12,391 nucleotides of DNA from NCBI GenBank assembly GCA_937886455.1, contig CALGCU010000031.1, positions 1-12,391 of the forward strand, in the 5' to 3' direction. This document shows positions 1 through 7,471 of the stretch, one piece after another. The translations under genes and the position numbers were made by a program. Source of the stretch: an uncultured Bacteroidales bacterium (GTDB taxonomy: Bacteria > Bacteroidota > Bacteroidia > Bacteroidales > Paludibacteraceae). Below the pieces are notes generated by a model that was not told the origin of the DNA, made no database searches, and saw only the letters and a list, made by a program, of their open reading frames with translations. Numbering within the stretch: the stretch's first letter is position 1; each line of letters starts with the position of its first letter.

Positions 1-188
1 TTGTATTTATGCTTTGGGGTAGTTATGCACAGAAAAAGGGAGCCTTTATAGACCCCCTTAAACATTGTATTTTGACTTCCCCACATCCCTCTCCCCTTTC
101 AGCGCACAGAGGATTTATTGGGAATGGTCATTTCATGTCTGCCAATCAATACTTAGAAGAACATGGTATGTTGCCAATTCAGTGGTGA
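1..188 (+). CDS. ung: Uracil-DNA glycosylase, C-terminal fragment (5' end outside window)
   Basis: This is the last 61 codons of a family 1 uracil-DNA glycosylase, which cuts uracil from DNA to start base-excision repair in the cytoplasm. The first full codon is at position 3 and the TGA stop is at 186-188. The visible residues include LWGSYAQKKG and then the family signature HPSPLSAHRGFIGNGHF, which contains the minor-groove leucine loop and the catalytic His of the HPSPLS motif. The ending, YLEEHGMLPIQW, is the usual C-terminus of the family. The gene enters from the left edge, so its start and the N-terminal catalytic Asp motif are not visible. It converges on queA with 2 bp between the stop codons, so no separate terminator fits between them. 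The identification rests on motif recognition and is very secure. Confidence 0.95.
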   Translation, partial: VFMLWGSYAQKKGAFIDPLKHCILTSPHPSPLSAHRGFIGNGHFMSANQYLEEHGMLPIQW

Positions 189-190
189 CA

Positions 191-1267
191 TTAATCAACA
201 ATTAGCATTGCATCGCCATAGTCTCCAAAGTGGCAGCCTTCCTTAACCGCTTCTTCATAGGCTTGCATGACATATTCATATCCACCGAAAGCAGCAGTCA
301 ACATCAGGAGTGTAGAGTATGGCATGTGAAGATTTGTGACCATACTATTAGCCACAGTGAAGTCATAAGGAGGGAATATGAATTTATTGGTCCATCCATC
401 GTATGCCTTGATGTGTCCGTTTGTACCCACAACAGTTTCCAATGCACGCATTACATCCGTTCCGATAGCGCAAATACGATGTTCAGCCTCATGAACAGCA
501 TCAATGCGATCCACCACGCGTTGTGTGATTGCCATTTGTTCAGAGTCCATTTTGTGTTTTGTGAGGTCTTCCACATCAATATCTTTAAAATTGCCCAAAC
601 TGATGTGTGATGTAACAAAGTCTCTTTCTATGCCCTTTATTTCCATACGTTTGAGCAATTCACGGCTAAAATGTAAACCAGCAGCAGGTGCAGCTACAGC
701 TCCTTCATGCTCAGCAAAGATGGTTTGGTAGCGCTCAGCATCATCCGGTTCCACCAAAGGTTTCCCACTCTTTTCTCTCAAGGACATAATATTAGTAGGT
801 AGTGGAGTCTCTCCCAGTGCGAACAAATTTGCACGGAAAGTTTCATACTCAGAATCACACAAGAAGCGCAATGTACGTCCACGTGAAGTTGTATTATCAA
901 TTACTTCAGCTACAATTGAGTCATCACTTCCAAAGTAGAGTTTATTTCCAATTCTTATCTTACGAGCAGGTTCAACCAAAACATCCCAATAACGTAGGTC
1001 TCTGTTTAGTTCGCGCAACAAAAAGACTTCTATATTTGCTCCGGTTTTTTCTTTATTACCATATAGACGAGCAGGAAAGACTTTTGTGTCATTAAATATG
1101 AATAAGTCTCCCTCATCAAAGTAATCCAGAATATCTTTGAATATGCGATGTTCTATCTTCCCCGTCTTGCGATGTAGTACTAACATTCTTGACTCATCGC
1201 GATGGTTTGCCGGGTATTGTGCAATCAATTCTTCAGGTAATTTAAACTTAAATTGTGATAGCTTCAT
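191..1267 (-). CDS. queA: S-adenosylmethionine:tRNA ribosyltransferase-isomerase
   Basis: QueA transfers and isomerises the ribose of S-adenosylmethionine onto 7-aminomethyl-7-deazaguanine in tRNA, giving epoxyqueuosine at the wobble position of GUN anticodons. The 358-residue product has the family N-terminus (MKLSQFKFKLPEELIAQYP), the FIFNDTKVFPARLYG block near residues 57-71, AAPAAGLHFSRELL around 193-206 and the C-terminal IFPPYDFTVANSMVTNLHMP block. Length is normal for Bacteroidales. The segment usually written (T)LHxGLGxF reads TSHISLGNF here, a local variation at a conserved loop. The ATG at 1265-1267 lies 28 bp after truB, and the gene is the last of the ftsX-DUF3098-uppP-truB-queA series, so it is probably transcribed with it. 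The stop abuts convergent ung. Family assignment is secure; the weight of the loop variation is not known. Confidence 0.96.
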   Translation of the reverse strand: MKLSQFKFKLPEELIAQYPANHRDESRMLVLHRKTGKIEHRIFKDILDYFDEGDLFIFNDTKVFPARLYGNKEKTGANIEVFLLRELNRDLRYWDVLVEPARKIRIGNKLYFGSDDSIVAEVIDNTTSRGRTLRFLCDSEYETFRANLFALGETPLPTNIMSLREKSGKPLVEPDDAERYQTIFAEHEGAVAAPAAGLHFSRELLKRMEIKGIERDFVTSHISLGNFKDIDVEDLTKHKMDSEQMAITQRVVDRIDAVHEAEHRICAIGTDVMRALETVVGTNGHIKAYDGWTNKFIFPPYDFTVANSMVTNLHMPYSTLLMLTAAFGGYEYVMQAYEEAVKEGCHFGDYGDAMLIVD

Positions 1268-1295
1268 AACGACAATTTTAAATTATATTTTTGTT

Positions 1296-1982
1296 TTATT
1301 TCATTTCATTTATCATATTTTCCAGTTCCTGTATAGTCATACAGTCAGAATCCTTAAATTCCCCCACCCTTGTTCTTCTCAAAGAGATTAGGTGGGCCCC
1401 AGAGTGTAGAGCTTCTCCCAAGTCTCTTGCGAGCGCTCTGATGTAGGTTCCTTTACTACAAACAATCCTGAGCTTTAGCGTCATATTTTCAAAATTGAGT
1501 AATTCCAATTCGTCAATGACCAGGAGTTTAGGTTTAATCTCAACCTCTTGCCCTTTACGAGCATAATCATAGGCTCTTACGCCATTTACTTTAACAGCAG
1601 AATAAGTAGGAGGTACTTGCCATATTTCCCCTATAAACTTAGGTAGAATCTCATTTACGAGATTTAGGGTAATATGATCAGTGGGATATTCAGCATCAAT
1701 CGGGTGTTCCAAATCATAAGAGGGTGTAGTAGCCCCTAATTTAACCTCTGCTATATATTCCTTAGTTTGATATTGGAAATGTTCAATATCCTTTGTACGT
1801 TTACCCGTACATACTACCATCACTCCCGTTGCCAAAGGGTCTAAAGTACCAGCATGCCCGACTTTTAACTTTTTCACTCCCAAGAAGCGACACAACAGTC
1901 GACGAACACGATTAACCACATCAAAAGATGTCCACCCTAAAGGTTTATCAAACAACAATATTTCACCCTTCTGAAAATCCAT
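1296..1982 (-). CDS. truB: tRNA pseudouridine(55) synthase TruB
   Basis: TruB isomerises U55 in the T-loop of tRNAs to pseudouridine. The 228-residue protein begins with GEILLFDKPLGWTSFDVVNRVR. It then carries the catalytic motif VGHAGTLDPLATGVMVV, with the nucleophilic Asp at residue 48, the same number as in Escherichia coli TruB. A second conserved block, QVPPTYSAVKVNGVRAYDYARKG, lies near 121-143, and the KGTYIRALARDLGEAL block near 178-193. At this length the protein has the catalytic domain only and lacks the C-terminal PUA-like domain of the longer proteobacterial enzyme; short forms are common in Bacteroidota. The ATG lies 6 bp after the uppP stop, so the two are almost certainly in one transcript. 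Confidence 0.96.
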   Translation of the reverse strand: MDFQKGEILLFDKPLGWTSFDVVNRVRRLLCRFLGVKKLKVGHAGTLDPLATGVMVVCTGKRTKDIEHFQYQTKEYIAEVKLGATTPSYDLEHPIDAEYPTDHITLNLVNEILPKFIGEIWQVPPTYSAVKVNGVRAYDYARKGQEVEIKPKLLVIDELELLNFENMTLKLRIVCSKGTYIRALARDLGEALHSGAHLISLRRTRVGEFKDSDCMTIQELENMINEMK

Positions 1983-1988
1983 TATCGT

Positions 1989-2792
1989 TTATTGCAAGAG
2001 AGTAAACACCACAGTGAATGCACCTATGAGTGCACAATAAATTGCAAAATATATCAACTTACCTTGGCGTACCAAATTAATCATAAACTTACAAGCGAAA
2101 CAGCCAGATATGAATGCAGCAAAGAATCCGACCAACAAACTTGTCAGTGGTATTCCTACTCCGAGATTACCCGTTTGTATCAACTCAACTAATTCCAAAA
2201 GTCCTTCACCCAAAATAGGAATGATGACCATTAAGAAAGAGAATTGAGCTATATTTTCTTTCTTATTTCCTAACAACAACCCCGTAGCAATAGTAGATCC
2301 AGAACGCGACAGCCCCGGTAATACTGCGACAGCTTGTGCAATACCAATAATGAAAGCATCTACATATGATATTTGCTCTTTTACTCCAGATTTCTTATAG
2401 TAAGCAAAAGTGAGGAGCGCCGCAGTGATTAGCAGACAACATCCAACAAGAAGAAGTCCATTACCAAAGAAAGACTCAACGAACTCCTTACAGAACACCC
2501 CCACAATAAAAACCGGGATCATTGATATCGCCAACTTTGCCACATACTCTTTTTCAGGGTTCCATTGTATAGAAGTAAAAGTGCCTTTAAATAAAGCTTC
2601 CACCTCTTTCCACAAAATGACCAATGTACTCAGAACCGTAGCCACATGAACCACTATAGCAAAGGTTAAATTATCCTCTCCAGATACACCTAACAAAGTC
2701 TGTCCTATCTCAAGATGTCCACTACTACTTATAGGAAGGAATTCCGCTAATCCTTGTACTACACCTAAAATAAGCGCTTCAAACCAACTCAT
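1989..2792 (-). CDS. uppP: Undecaprenyl-diphosphatase UppP (BacA family)
   Basis: UppP dephosphorylates undecaprenyl diphosphate to undecaprenyl phosphate, recycling the lipid carrier for peptidoglycan and surface polysaccharide. It is a polytopic inner-membrane enzyme. The 267-residue sequence shows both signatures: the (E/Q)xxxE motif as QGLAE at residues 13-17, followed by FLPISSSGHL, and the PGxSRSxxT motif as PGLSRSGST at 159-167, with the catalytic Arg at 163. Numerous hydrophobic helices run through the whole length, which matches the family norm. The ATG overlaps the stop of the DUF3098 gene by 4 bp (ATGA), which implies translational coupling. Overexpression of this family classically gives bacitracin resistance, but nothing here suggests more than housekeeping. 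Confidence 0.96.
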   Translation of the reverse strand: MSWFEALILGVVQGLAEFLPISSSGHLEIGQTLLGVSGEDNLTFAIVVHVATVLSTLVILWKEVEALFKGTFTSIQWNPEKEYVAKLAISMIPVFIVGVFCKEFVESFFGNGLLLVGCCLLITAALLTFAYYKKSGVKEQISYVDAFIIGIAQAVAVLPGLSRSGSTIATGLLLGNKKENIAQFSFLMVIIPILGEGLLELVELIQTGNLGVGIPLTSLLVGFFAAFISGCFACKFMINLVRQGKLIYFAIYCALIGAFTVVFTLLQ

Positions 2793-3022
2793 TTCTTTCT
2801 CGGCTTATACAAGATTGCTACTATCATCAAAACAAAACCAGCCAATGAAATCATTGGTCCTACAGTAATGTAGCGCGGTGCAAAAATATCCGGATTATAC
2901 ACATCCCCACTTGAAACACCAGACATTAAAAGAAAACCTACGACGATGACTACGACAGCAACAGCCACCATAATCAAGTTTATTTTTGAAAGCGAGAATT
3001 TTTTATTACTCATATCATCCAT
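2789..3022 (-). CDS. DUF3098 small two-helix membrane protein
   Basis: This small protein of unknown function has 77 residues. It has a short Lys/Ser-rich N-terminus and two hydrophobic helices at about residues 15-35 and 53-73. Between them is a short linker with NPDIFAPRYITVGP, and the tail KPRKK is basic, which suggests both ends are cytoplasmic. From memory of the family this is the DUF3098 type that recurs between ftsX and uppP in Bacteroidales genomes. That placement hints at a role linked to division or envelope synthesis, but this is inference. The chosen ATG leaves 8 bp to the ftsX stop; an in-frame ATG three codons later (MSNKKFSL) is an equally plausible start. The stop overlaps the uppP start by 4 bp. 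Confidence 0.88.
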   Translation of the reverse strand: MDDMSNKKFSLSKINLIMVAVAVVVIVVGFLLMSGVSSGDVYNPDIFAPRYITVGPMISLAGFVLMIVAILYKPRKK

Positions 3023-3030
3023 ATTATTGA

Positions 3031-3900
3031 TTAAAAATATAAATCATCCGTTTTCATTCTTACATAACGTCCGACAGCTATGTAGGAAGCACCAACAGAA
3101 ATAAGCAATCCACATAGAAGGATTAGAGAAGCTCCTATTCCTAAATAGAGTGGCTCTGTTGGTAGCAAAATTATTCCAAGTGAGTACTTACAATAATAAG
3201 CTGTAGCCACTAATAGTAGGAGAGCCAGTATAGCAGACACGAGTGCCACCAAAGTATTCTTCCTAAGGAAGGGAGCTTTAATTACCCAAGCTGTAGCTCC
3301 GACCAATTTCATTGTATTTATAAGAAATCTCTTCGAATAGACCATCAATTGAATCGTATTATTGATAAGTATAATAGAGACCGCCAACAACAATGCAGTC
3401 AGGAGTAACAACATTCCTAAAATCATTTGAATGTTTTTATCAACCAAGTCAACCACATCTTCATGATAGACCACTTGCTTAATAGCCTTAAAAGGTTTCA
3501 ACTTAGTTTCAATACTCTTAATACTATCATTGATTGCATATTGAGCATTTAATTTTAGTTCAAGAGAAGCCGAGAGGGGATTATATCCAAGAAACTCAAC
3601 AGGGTCTTCTCCTAGAGCATCAATATGCTCTTGCAAGGCACTTTCTTTAGAAACATAGTCAACTGATTTTGTAAAAGGAGCTACTTGAAGCACATCTTTT
3701 ATTCGTTGCACCTCTGCCATGTCAGCTGAATCCCTTAAAACAATAGACATACCCACATTTTCTTTGACCTGATTTCCTATTTGATAGGTCATAAAGAGCA
3801 CTGCAAATAACAACCCCAACAAATAAAGTACAAGAGAAATGCTAATTGTACTCGTAAAGTACATATTAAAGAATGTTCTTTTTGTTTTCATTTTTGCCAT
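3031..3900 (-). CDS. ftsX: Cell division protein FtsX
   Basis: FtsX is the membrane subunit of the FtsEX ABC-type complex, which passes cytoplasmic ATP hydrolysis by FtsE to periplasmic peptidoglycan hydrolases during division. The 289-residue protein has the FtsX layout: a basic N-terminus, transmembrane helix 1 at about 19-37, a periplasmic domain at about 40-150 (with VLRDSADMAEVQRIKDVL and the YVSKESAL block), then three helices at about 159-179, 216-236 and 252-276. Its partner FtsE is not in the window; in many Bacteroidota the two genes are not adjacent. It is the first gene after the terminator at 3949-3984 and appears to head the ftsX-DUF3098-uppP-truB-queA operon. I found no good Bacteroidetes promoter match in the 106 bp upstream, only a weak AAACTTTG on the minus strand. 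A start at Met4 is also possible. Confidence 0.94.
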   Translation of the reverse strand: MAKMKTKRTFFNMYFTSTISISLVLYLLGLLFAVLFMTYQIGNQVKENVGMSIVLRDSADMAEVQRIKDVLQVAPFTKSVDYVSKESALQEHIDALGEDPVEFLGYNPLSASLELKLNAQYAINDSIKSIETKLKPFKAIKQVVYHEDVVDLVDKNIQMILGMLLLLTALLLAVSIILINNTIQLMVYSKRFLINTMKLVGATAWVIKAPFLRKNTLVALVSAILALLLLVATAYYCKYSLGIILLPTEPLYLGIGASLILLCGLLISVGASYIAVGRYVRMKTDDLYF

Positions 3901-3948
3901 GCAAATGAACGTAATATTAACTATCTACAAAGTTTTCGTATTGAAACA

Positions 3949-3984
3949 CGAAAAAAGGACAACCTTTCGGCTCTCCTTTTTTCG
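3949..3984 (-). terminator. Rho-independent-like terminator after porN
   Basis: This is an inverted repeat with a perfect 11-bp outer stem (3949-3959 with 3974-3984) made of CG, a run of six A, and GGA. On the minus-strand transcript the inner part GGAGAGCC-GAAA-GGTTGTCC adds pairs across one mismatch and one wobble, capped by a GAAA tetraloop. The right arm ends in six U. It lies 22 bp past the porN stop and before ftsX, where it would end the T9SS transcript. The A/T symmetry means it could also work in the other direction. Confidence 0.8.
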
Positions 3985-4006
3985 ATATAAATTTATTAGG
4001 CAGTGA

Positions 4007-4939
4007 TTAGTACTCCCACAAGTCTTGTTCGAAGTCAAGCAATTCTCGCTCGATTCTTTCTTGTTCACGTTTGATGTCTTCTTCAGAAACAGTTGCATTG
4101 TCATCCAACAACATTCTTCCGAAAACGTTACTATCACCTAATAAGTAAGATGTATAGTTTTTCTTGATGAAGAATTCGTCAAATGTTAATCTGTGAGCAT
4201 CATTATTAATAGGCATCATGTATTGTCTAACTAAATAAGGACGCAGTTCATCAAAAGATATCCAGCACAAGACAGAGTTTCTGAAATATTCCATTGTGTT
4301 GTTAGTAGCCATGTTATCCGGATGCAGAGCATACAACGGAGCAATAGCTATAATTTTAGTGAACAATCGAGACATGTGCTTGTCAAAGAACACAATTTCT
4401 TGAATTAAGAACTTGATTTGATTCTTGACATAAGCATTGTAGCGATAGTCATTCACGCTGTACTTTCCAGAGATAGTATCAAACATAATGAGGTGATCTT
4501 CTTCCGGATTTACATACCCAGTAGGATCTTTAGGGTCGTAAGCGAAGACACGTGATAATTCTTGACAGCACAATGTTTCAGAGAAGGAAGGTTTAATTTC
4601 CCTTGGGTTTTTCCTATACACAGGCATACCATCACATATAGCGTCCAGAACAACGCGGAACAAGCTACGATATTCTTCATTAGGACGAATAGGGAAATAC
4701 AATTGGAAATTTTGTTTATATCGCATATCTATTACTCGATATACAATACGTGACCAGCCAACATCATCAGCACGATGGAACAAGCGTACAATCGTATCAG
4801 ACAGTCCATCCAATTCTTCCGTTTCTAAGCGTACACCACCCTTATCATTGAAGAAAGAGTTAGGGAACTGGTCTTGCGCTTTCACCGAGTTAATTGCGAG
4901 GCAAACAAACGCGATAATTAAAATACTAAACTTTTTCAT
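4007..4939 (-). CDS. porN: Type IX secretion ring protein PorN/GldN
   Basis: PorN (GldN family) pairs with the lipoprotein PorK to build the large periplasmic ring on the inner face of the outer membrane in the type IX secretion system. The 310-residue product starts with a signal peptide (MKKFSILIIAFVCLAINSVKA), with likely cleavage after A21. Recognisable GldN features follow: RADDVGWSRIVYRVIDMR near 56-73, NFQLYFPIRPNEEYRSLFRVVLDAI near 77-101 and the FFDKHMSRLF region near 184-193. The last 30 residues are strongly charged and probably helical (EEDIKREQERIERELLDFEQ). It follows porM by 49 bp and is the last gene before the terminator, as expected for the porP-K-L-M-N order. An out-of-frame ORF overlapping its 3' end is a shadow. 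Confidence 0.95.
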   Translation of the reverse strand: MKKFSILIIAFVCLAINSVKAQDQFPNSFFNDKGGVRLETEELDGLSDTIVRLFHRADDVGWSRIVYRVIDMRYKQNFQLYFPIRPNEEYRSLFRVVLDAICDGMPVYRKNPREIKPSFSETLCCQELSRVFAYDPKDPTGYVNPEEDHLIMFDTISGKYSVNDYRYNAYVKNQIKFLIQEIVFFDKHMSRLFTKIIAIAPLYALHPDNMATNNTMEYFRNSVLCWISFDELRPYLVRQYMMPINNDAHRLTFDEFFIKKNYTSYLLGDSNVFGRMLLDDNATVSEEDIKREQERIERELLDFEQDLWEY

Positions 4940-4988
4940 ATTATAACTTTGATAATTTCCTTATTTATGTTATGCCTATGGCACAATA

Positions 4989-6533
4989 TTAGAGTTGTAC
5001 TTGAATCAAACCTAAGTTTCTGGTTTTTCCATCAGGTCCTTTAGCTCTAATATTTTTGAAAGTAATATAGTCATTTCCTTCCAATCTATCCAAGAGTTTA
5101 ATTTGAGCCGGAGAGAGTTTACCACCTTGTGAGTCAGCACTTCCCACGACAGTAACCATAGAGAATGATACAATGCTAAAGTTAGCTTTCAAGAGTTCAT
5201 CTTCTCCATAACTTGCGATTAAGGCAGTCTTAGCATCTTTCAAGAATCTTCTTCCGAGACGACCATCTTGAATAGTACGTGGCATACCATTTTGGTCAAC
5301 ATATTGCAAGAAAGCTTTTGGGTCAGGTAGATATTTAACACGATATTCTTGAGAACCCATAGCCACTTTCTTTCCATTCATTTCTGCCGCTACGTTGATT
5401 TTAATCGTACCGTCTCTATTAGGTCTTACGACGTATCCTTTACCAGATTTTGTGATAGTACCTCCTTCGCAAGTTACAGAAACTTTATCAGCAGCCACTC
5501 CTGGAACAGAAACACTGAAGTTATTATCGATACCACGATAAACAACATTCATGTCCACGTTAGATATAGTAGCAGAAGGTTCACCGACTGTATATTCACT
5601 TGTGAAAGGATATTCACGAGGGATACCATCGTTACCCATCAATCTTAAGCTACCGCTGTAAGAGAAAGTACCTGTGCTACCGCAGTTAACAGTATAAACT
5701 GTAGTATCTAATTTATTTTCTCCGATAAATATTTCAGGTATCTTTGTTGAGTCCACAGCAGAGAGAACAATTTTAGCTGAATATTTATCACCACGAATCA
5801 CATAATTAGAAGTAGGCAATACCAATGCTTCAATTTTATTAACGCGGAAGTCTTGCGCATCCGTTTGTGCTTTTAAGTACTGCACAGTTTGAGATTCAGC
5901 AGTTCTTACGTCACTTTGGAATTTTCTAAGAATTGCAACAACAGCTGCCAACGGCATTGATTCAAAAAGAGAAGCTTCCCATGAGATTTCCTCTCCAGAA
6001 GTATTTTTACCATTTTCAGTACTGAAGATGAGTTTATAACTTTCTACTCTCATTGAATCAGCAGCTACCATACTGCACATAAAATCACGATACTCAGCAA
6101 TTTTATCTTTCAATTCAGAAGCATGCCCTTGTTGAATACCATATAAACCAGGCGCATTTGTATCACTTTTACCTTGAATTTCCACAAGTTCAGAATCAGT
6201 TTTGTCTTTATCAGACAATCTTACCATTTCAAGTGCAAAATTCTGGATATAGTTATACATTTCATCCGATTTAGCTCTCACTTCTTTTGCCTTATCCAGC
6301 CATTCTTTTACCTTAGTTGGGTTTTGAGTGTATAGATAATCAAAATCATCGTAGAGGGCAGTAGTTTGCTTATCAGTCACAACGATTGAAGTTCTTACAC
6401 TTTTATCTACCATTGCGAATCCGTTCAAGATGTCAGCTGATACATTTAACGCCAACATGGCGGTAAGTACCAGGTACATCATACCAATCATCTTTTGTCT
6501 CGGGGTTTCCGGACAGTTTTTTGCTCCACCCAT
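4989..6533 (-). CDS. porM: Type IX secretion motor/shaft protein PorM/GldM
   Basis: PorM has one N-terminal inner-membrane helix and a long periplasmic part that spans towards the PorKN ring. With PorL it converts proton flow into motion that drives secretion. The 514 residues begin MGGAKNCPETPRQKMIGMMY, with the membrane helix at about 15-34 and the signature TPRQKMI...LALNVSADILNGF. R12 aligns with GldM Arg9 of Flavobacterium johnsoniae, a residue known to matter for the motor. A helical first domain (to about 220) is followed by beta-rich domains of the kind that dimerise in GldM/PorM structures. Length is typical. A clear AGGAG lies 8 bp before the ATG (6542-6546), unusual next to its neighbours, and fixes the start. 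It sits 25 bp after porL. Confidence 0.96.
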   Translation of the reverse strand: MGGAKNCPETPRQKMIGMMYLVLTAMLALNVSADILNGFAMVDKSVRTSIVVTDKQTTALYDDFDYLYTQNPTKVKEWLDKAKEVRAKSDEMYNYIQNFALEMVRLSDKDKTDSELVEIQGKSDTNAPGLYGIQQGHASELKDKIAEYRDFMCSMVAADSMRVESYKLIFSTENGKNTSGEEISWEASLFESMPLAAVVAILRKFQSDVRTAESQTVQYLKAQTDAQDFRVNKIEALVLPTSNYVIRGDKYSAKIVLSAVDSTKIPEIFIGENKLDTTVYTVNCGSTGTFSYSGSLRLMGNDGIPREYPFTSEYTVGEPSATISNVDMNVVYRGIDNNFSVSVPGVAADKVSVTCEGGTITKSGKGYVVRPNRDGTIKINVAAEMNGKKVAMGSQEYRVKYLPDPKAFLQYVDQNGMPRTIQDGRLGRRFLKDAKTALIASYGEDELLKANFSIVSFSMVTVVGSADSQGGKLSPAQIKLLDRLEGNDYITFKNIRAKGPDGKTRNLGLIQVQL

Positions 6534-6558
6534 TTTTTAATCTCCTATTACCTATTAA

Positions 6559-7425
6559 TTAGCTAAGAGCATTTAACATATTTCCGTACACTTTGTTCAA
6601 CTCTGCTACTTGTTGAGACAATTTAGTTGCAGCTGTTTTATATTTGTCAGCTTCTTCAGCAGCGACAGTAGCTGCATTTTGCATTTTACCCATTTCAGCG
6701 CAGATATTGTTCATGTGGTTAGCTACCATTCCGAATTTTTCGCTTTGTTCACCGATAGCTTCAGATTGTGCTTGGATATTGCGTAATTGAAGTTCATATA
6801 CAGAGTTGATAGAAGCCAAGTGAGCGTTCACTGATTCCATTTTTTCTCCATAGTTTTTGGTGCTCTTCACTACAGATTCCATATCCGCAGAAATAGATTG
6901 ATAAGAATTTTCCAATCCTTTAGTAGCCACATTCAAGTTAGCTTGAGAAGCCACATATCCAGCTGCAGCATCAGAAGCAGCTTTCAAGTTAGCAGACAAT
7001 TCATCAGTAGAAGCAACGACTCCAGAAAGAGAAGCCAATTGATTAGCTGTTTCAGAAAGATTTTTCAATCCGTCAGCCATTTTTTTCATATCATCATTAC
7101 TGAAAGAATCATTAGAAGTTGTAGTTTTTCCACCAGCGATTCCATTAAGTTGTAATGGTTTTGCTTCTTTCTCGAGCAAAGCAGGGAAAACATTTTGCCA
7201 TTGATATTCTACATGTGGTTTATCAAACACACCGATTGCAAACAAGAATGCCTCAGTCACCATACCCAAACCTAAGGTAATACCGGCTCCCGGCAAGTGT
7301 AAGATTTTAAACATTGCACCGATAATAACCACGGAAGCACCCAAGCTATAGATAGCACCAACTACACGTTTTGTTTTGGGGCTTTCCCACCATTCATCGA
7401 ACTTAAATTGTTTTTTCTCTGCCAT
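6559..7425 (-). CDS. porL: Type IX secretion motor protein PorL/GldL
   Basis: PorL is the cytoplasmic-membrane partner of PorM; five copies surround a PorM dimer helix in the known GldLM structure. The 288-residue protein has two membrane helices at about 22-42 and 48-66. The second holds the conserved GMVTEAFLFAIGVF block, whose Glu58 corresponds to GldL Glu49, the residue implicated in proton use. The linker FKILHLPGAG is also characteristic. The cytoplasmic remainder (about 100-288) is Ala/Ser/Gln-rich and predicted by eye to be mostly coiled coil, for example LKNLSETANQLASLSG and the 200-285 region. It lies 46 bp after porK and 25 bp before porM, with no promoter-like element seen, so it is probably part of the porK-L-M-N transcript. 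Confidence 0.96.
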   Translation of the reverse strand: MAEKKQFKFDEWWESPKTKRVVGAIYSLGASVVIIGAMFKILHLPGAGITLGLGMVTEAFLFAIGVFDKPHVEYQWQNVFPALLEKEAKPLQLNGIAGGKTTTSNDSFSNDDMKKMADGLKNLSETANQLASLSGVVASTDELSANLKAASDAAAGYVASQANLNVATKGLENSYQSISADMESVVKSTKNYGEKMESVNAHLASINSVYELQLRNIQAQSEAIGEQSEKFGMVANHMNNICAEMGKMQNAATVAAEEADKYKTAATKLSQQVAELNKVYGNMLNALS

Positions 7426-7471
7426 AATTTCTTTACTATTTAAACCATTAATTTTTATATATTTTTATTTT

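Noticed and set aside
230..610. 126-codon + strand ORF inside queA
   Set aside because: It lies antisense to a clearly conserved QueA sequence and has no recognisable domain.
3925..4137. 70-codon minus-strand ORF overlapping the porN 3' end
   Set aside because: It is out of frame with porN, runs across the terminator hairpin and has no recognisable features.
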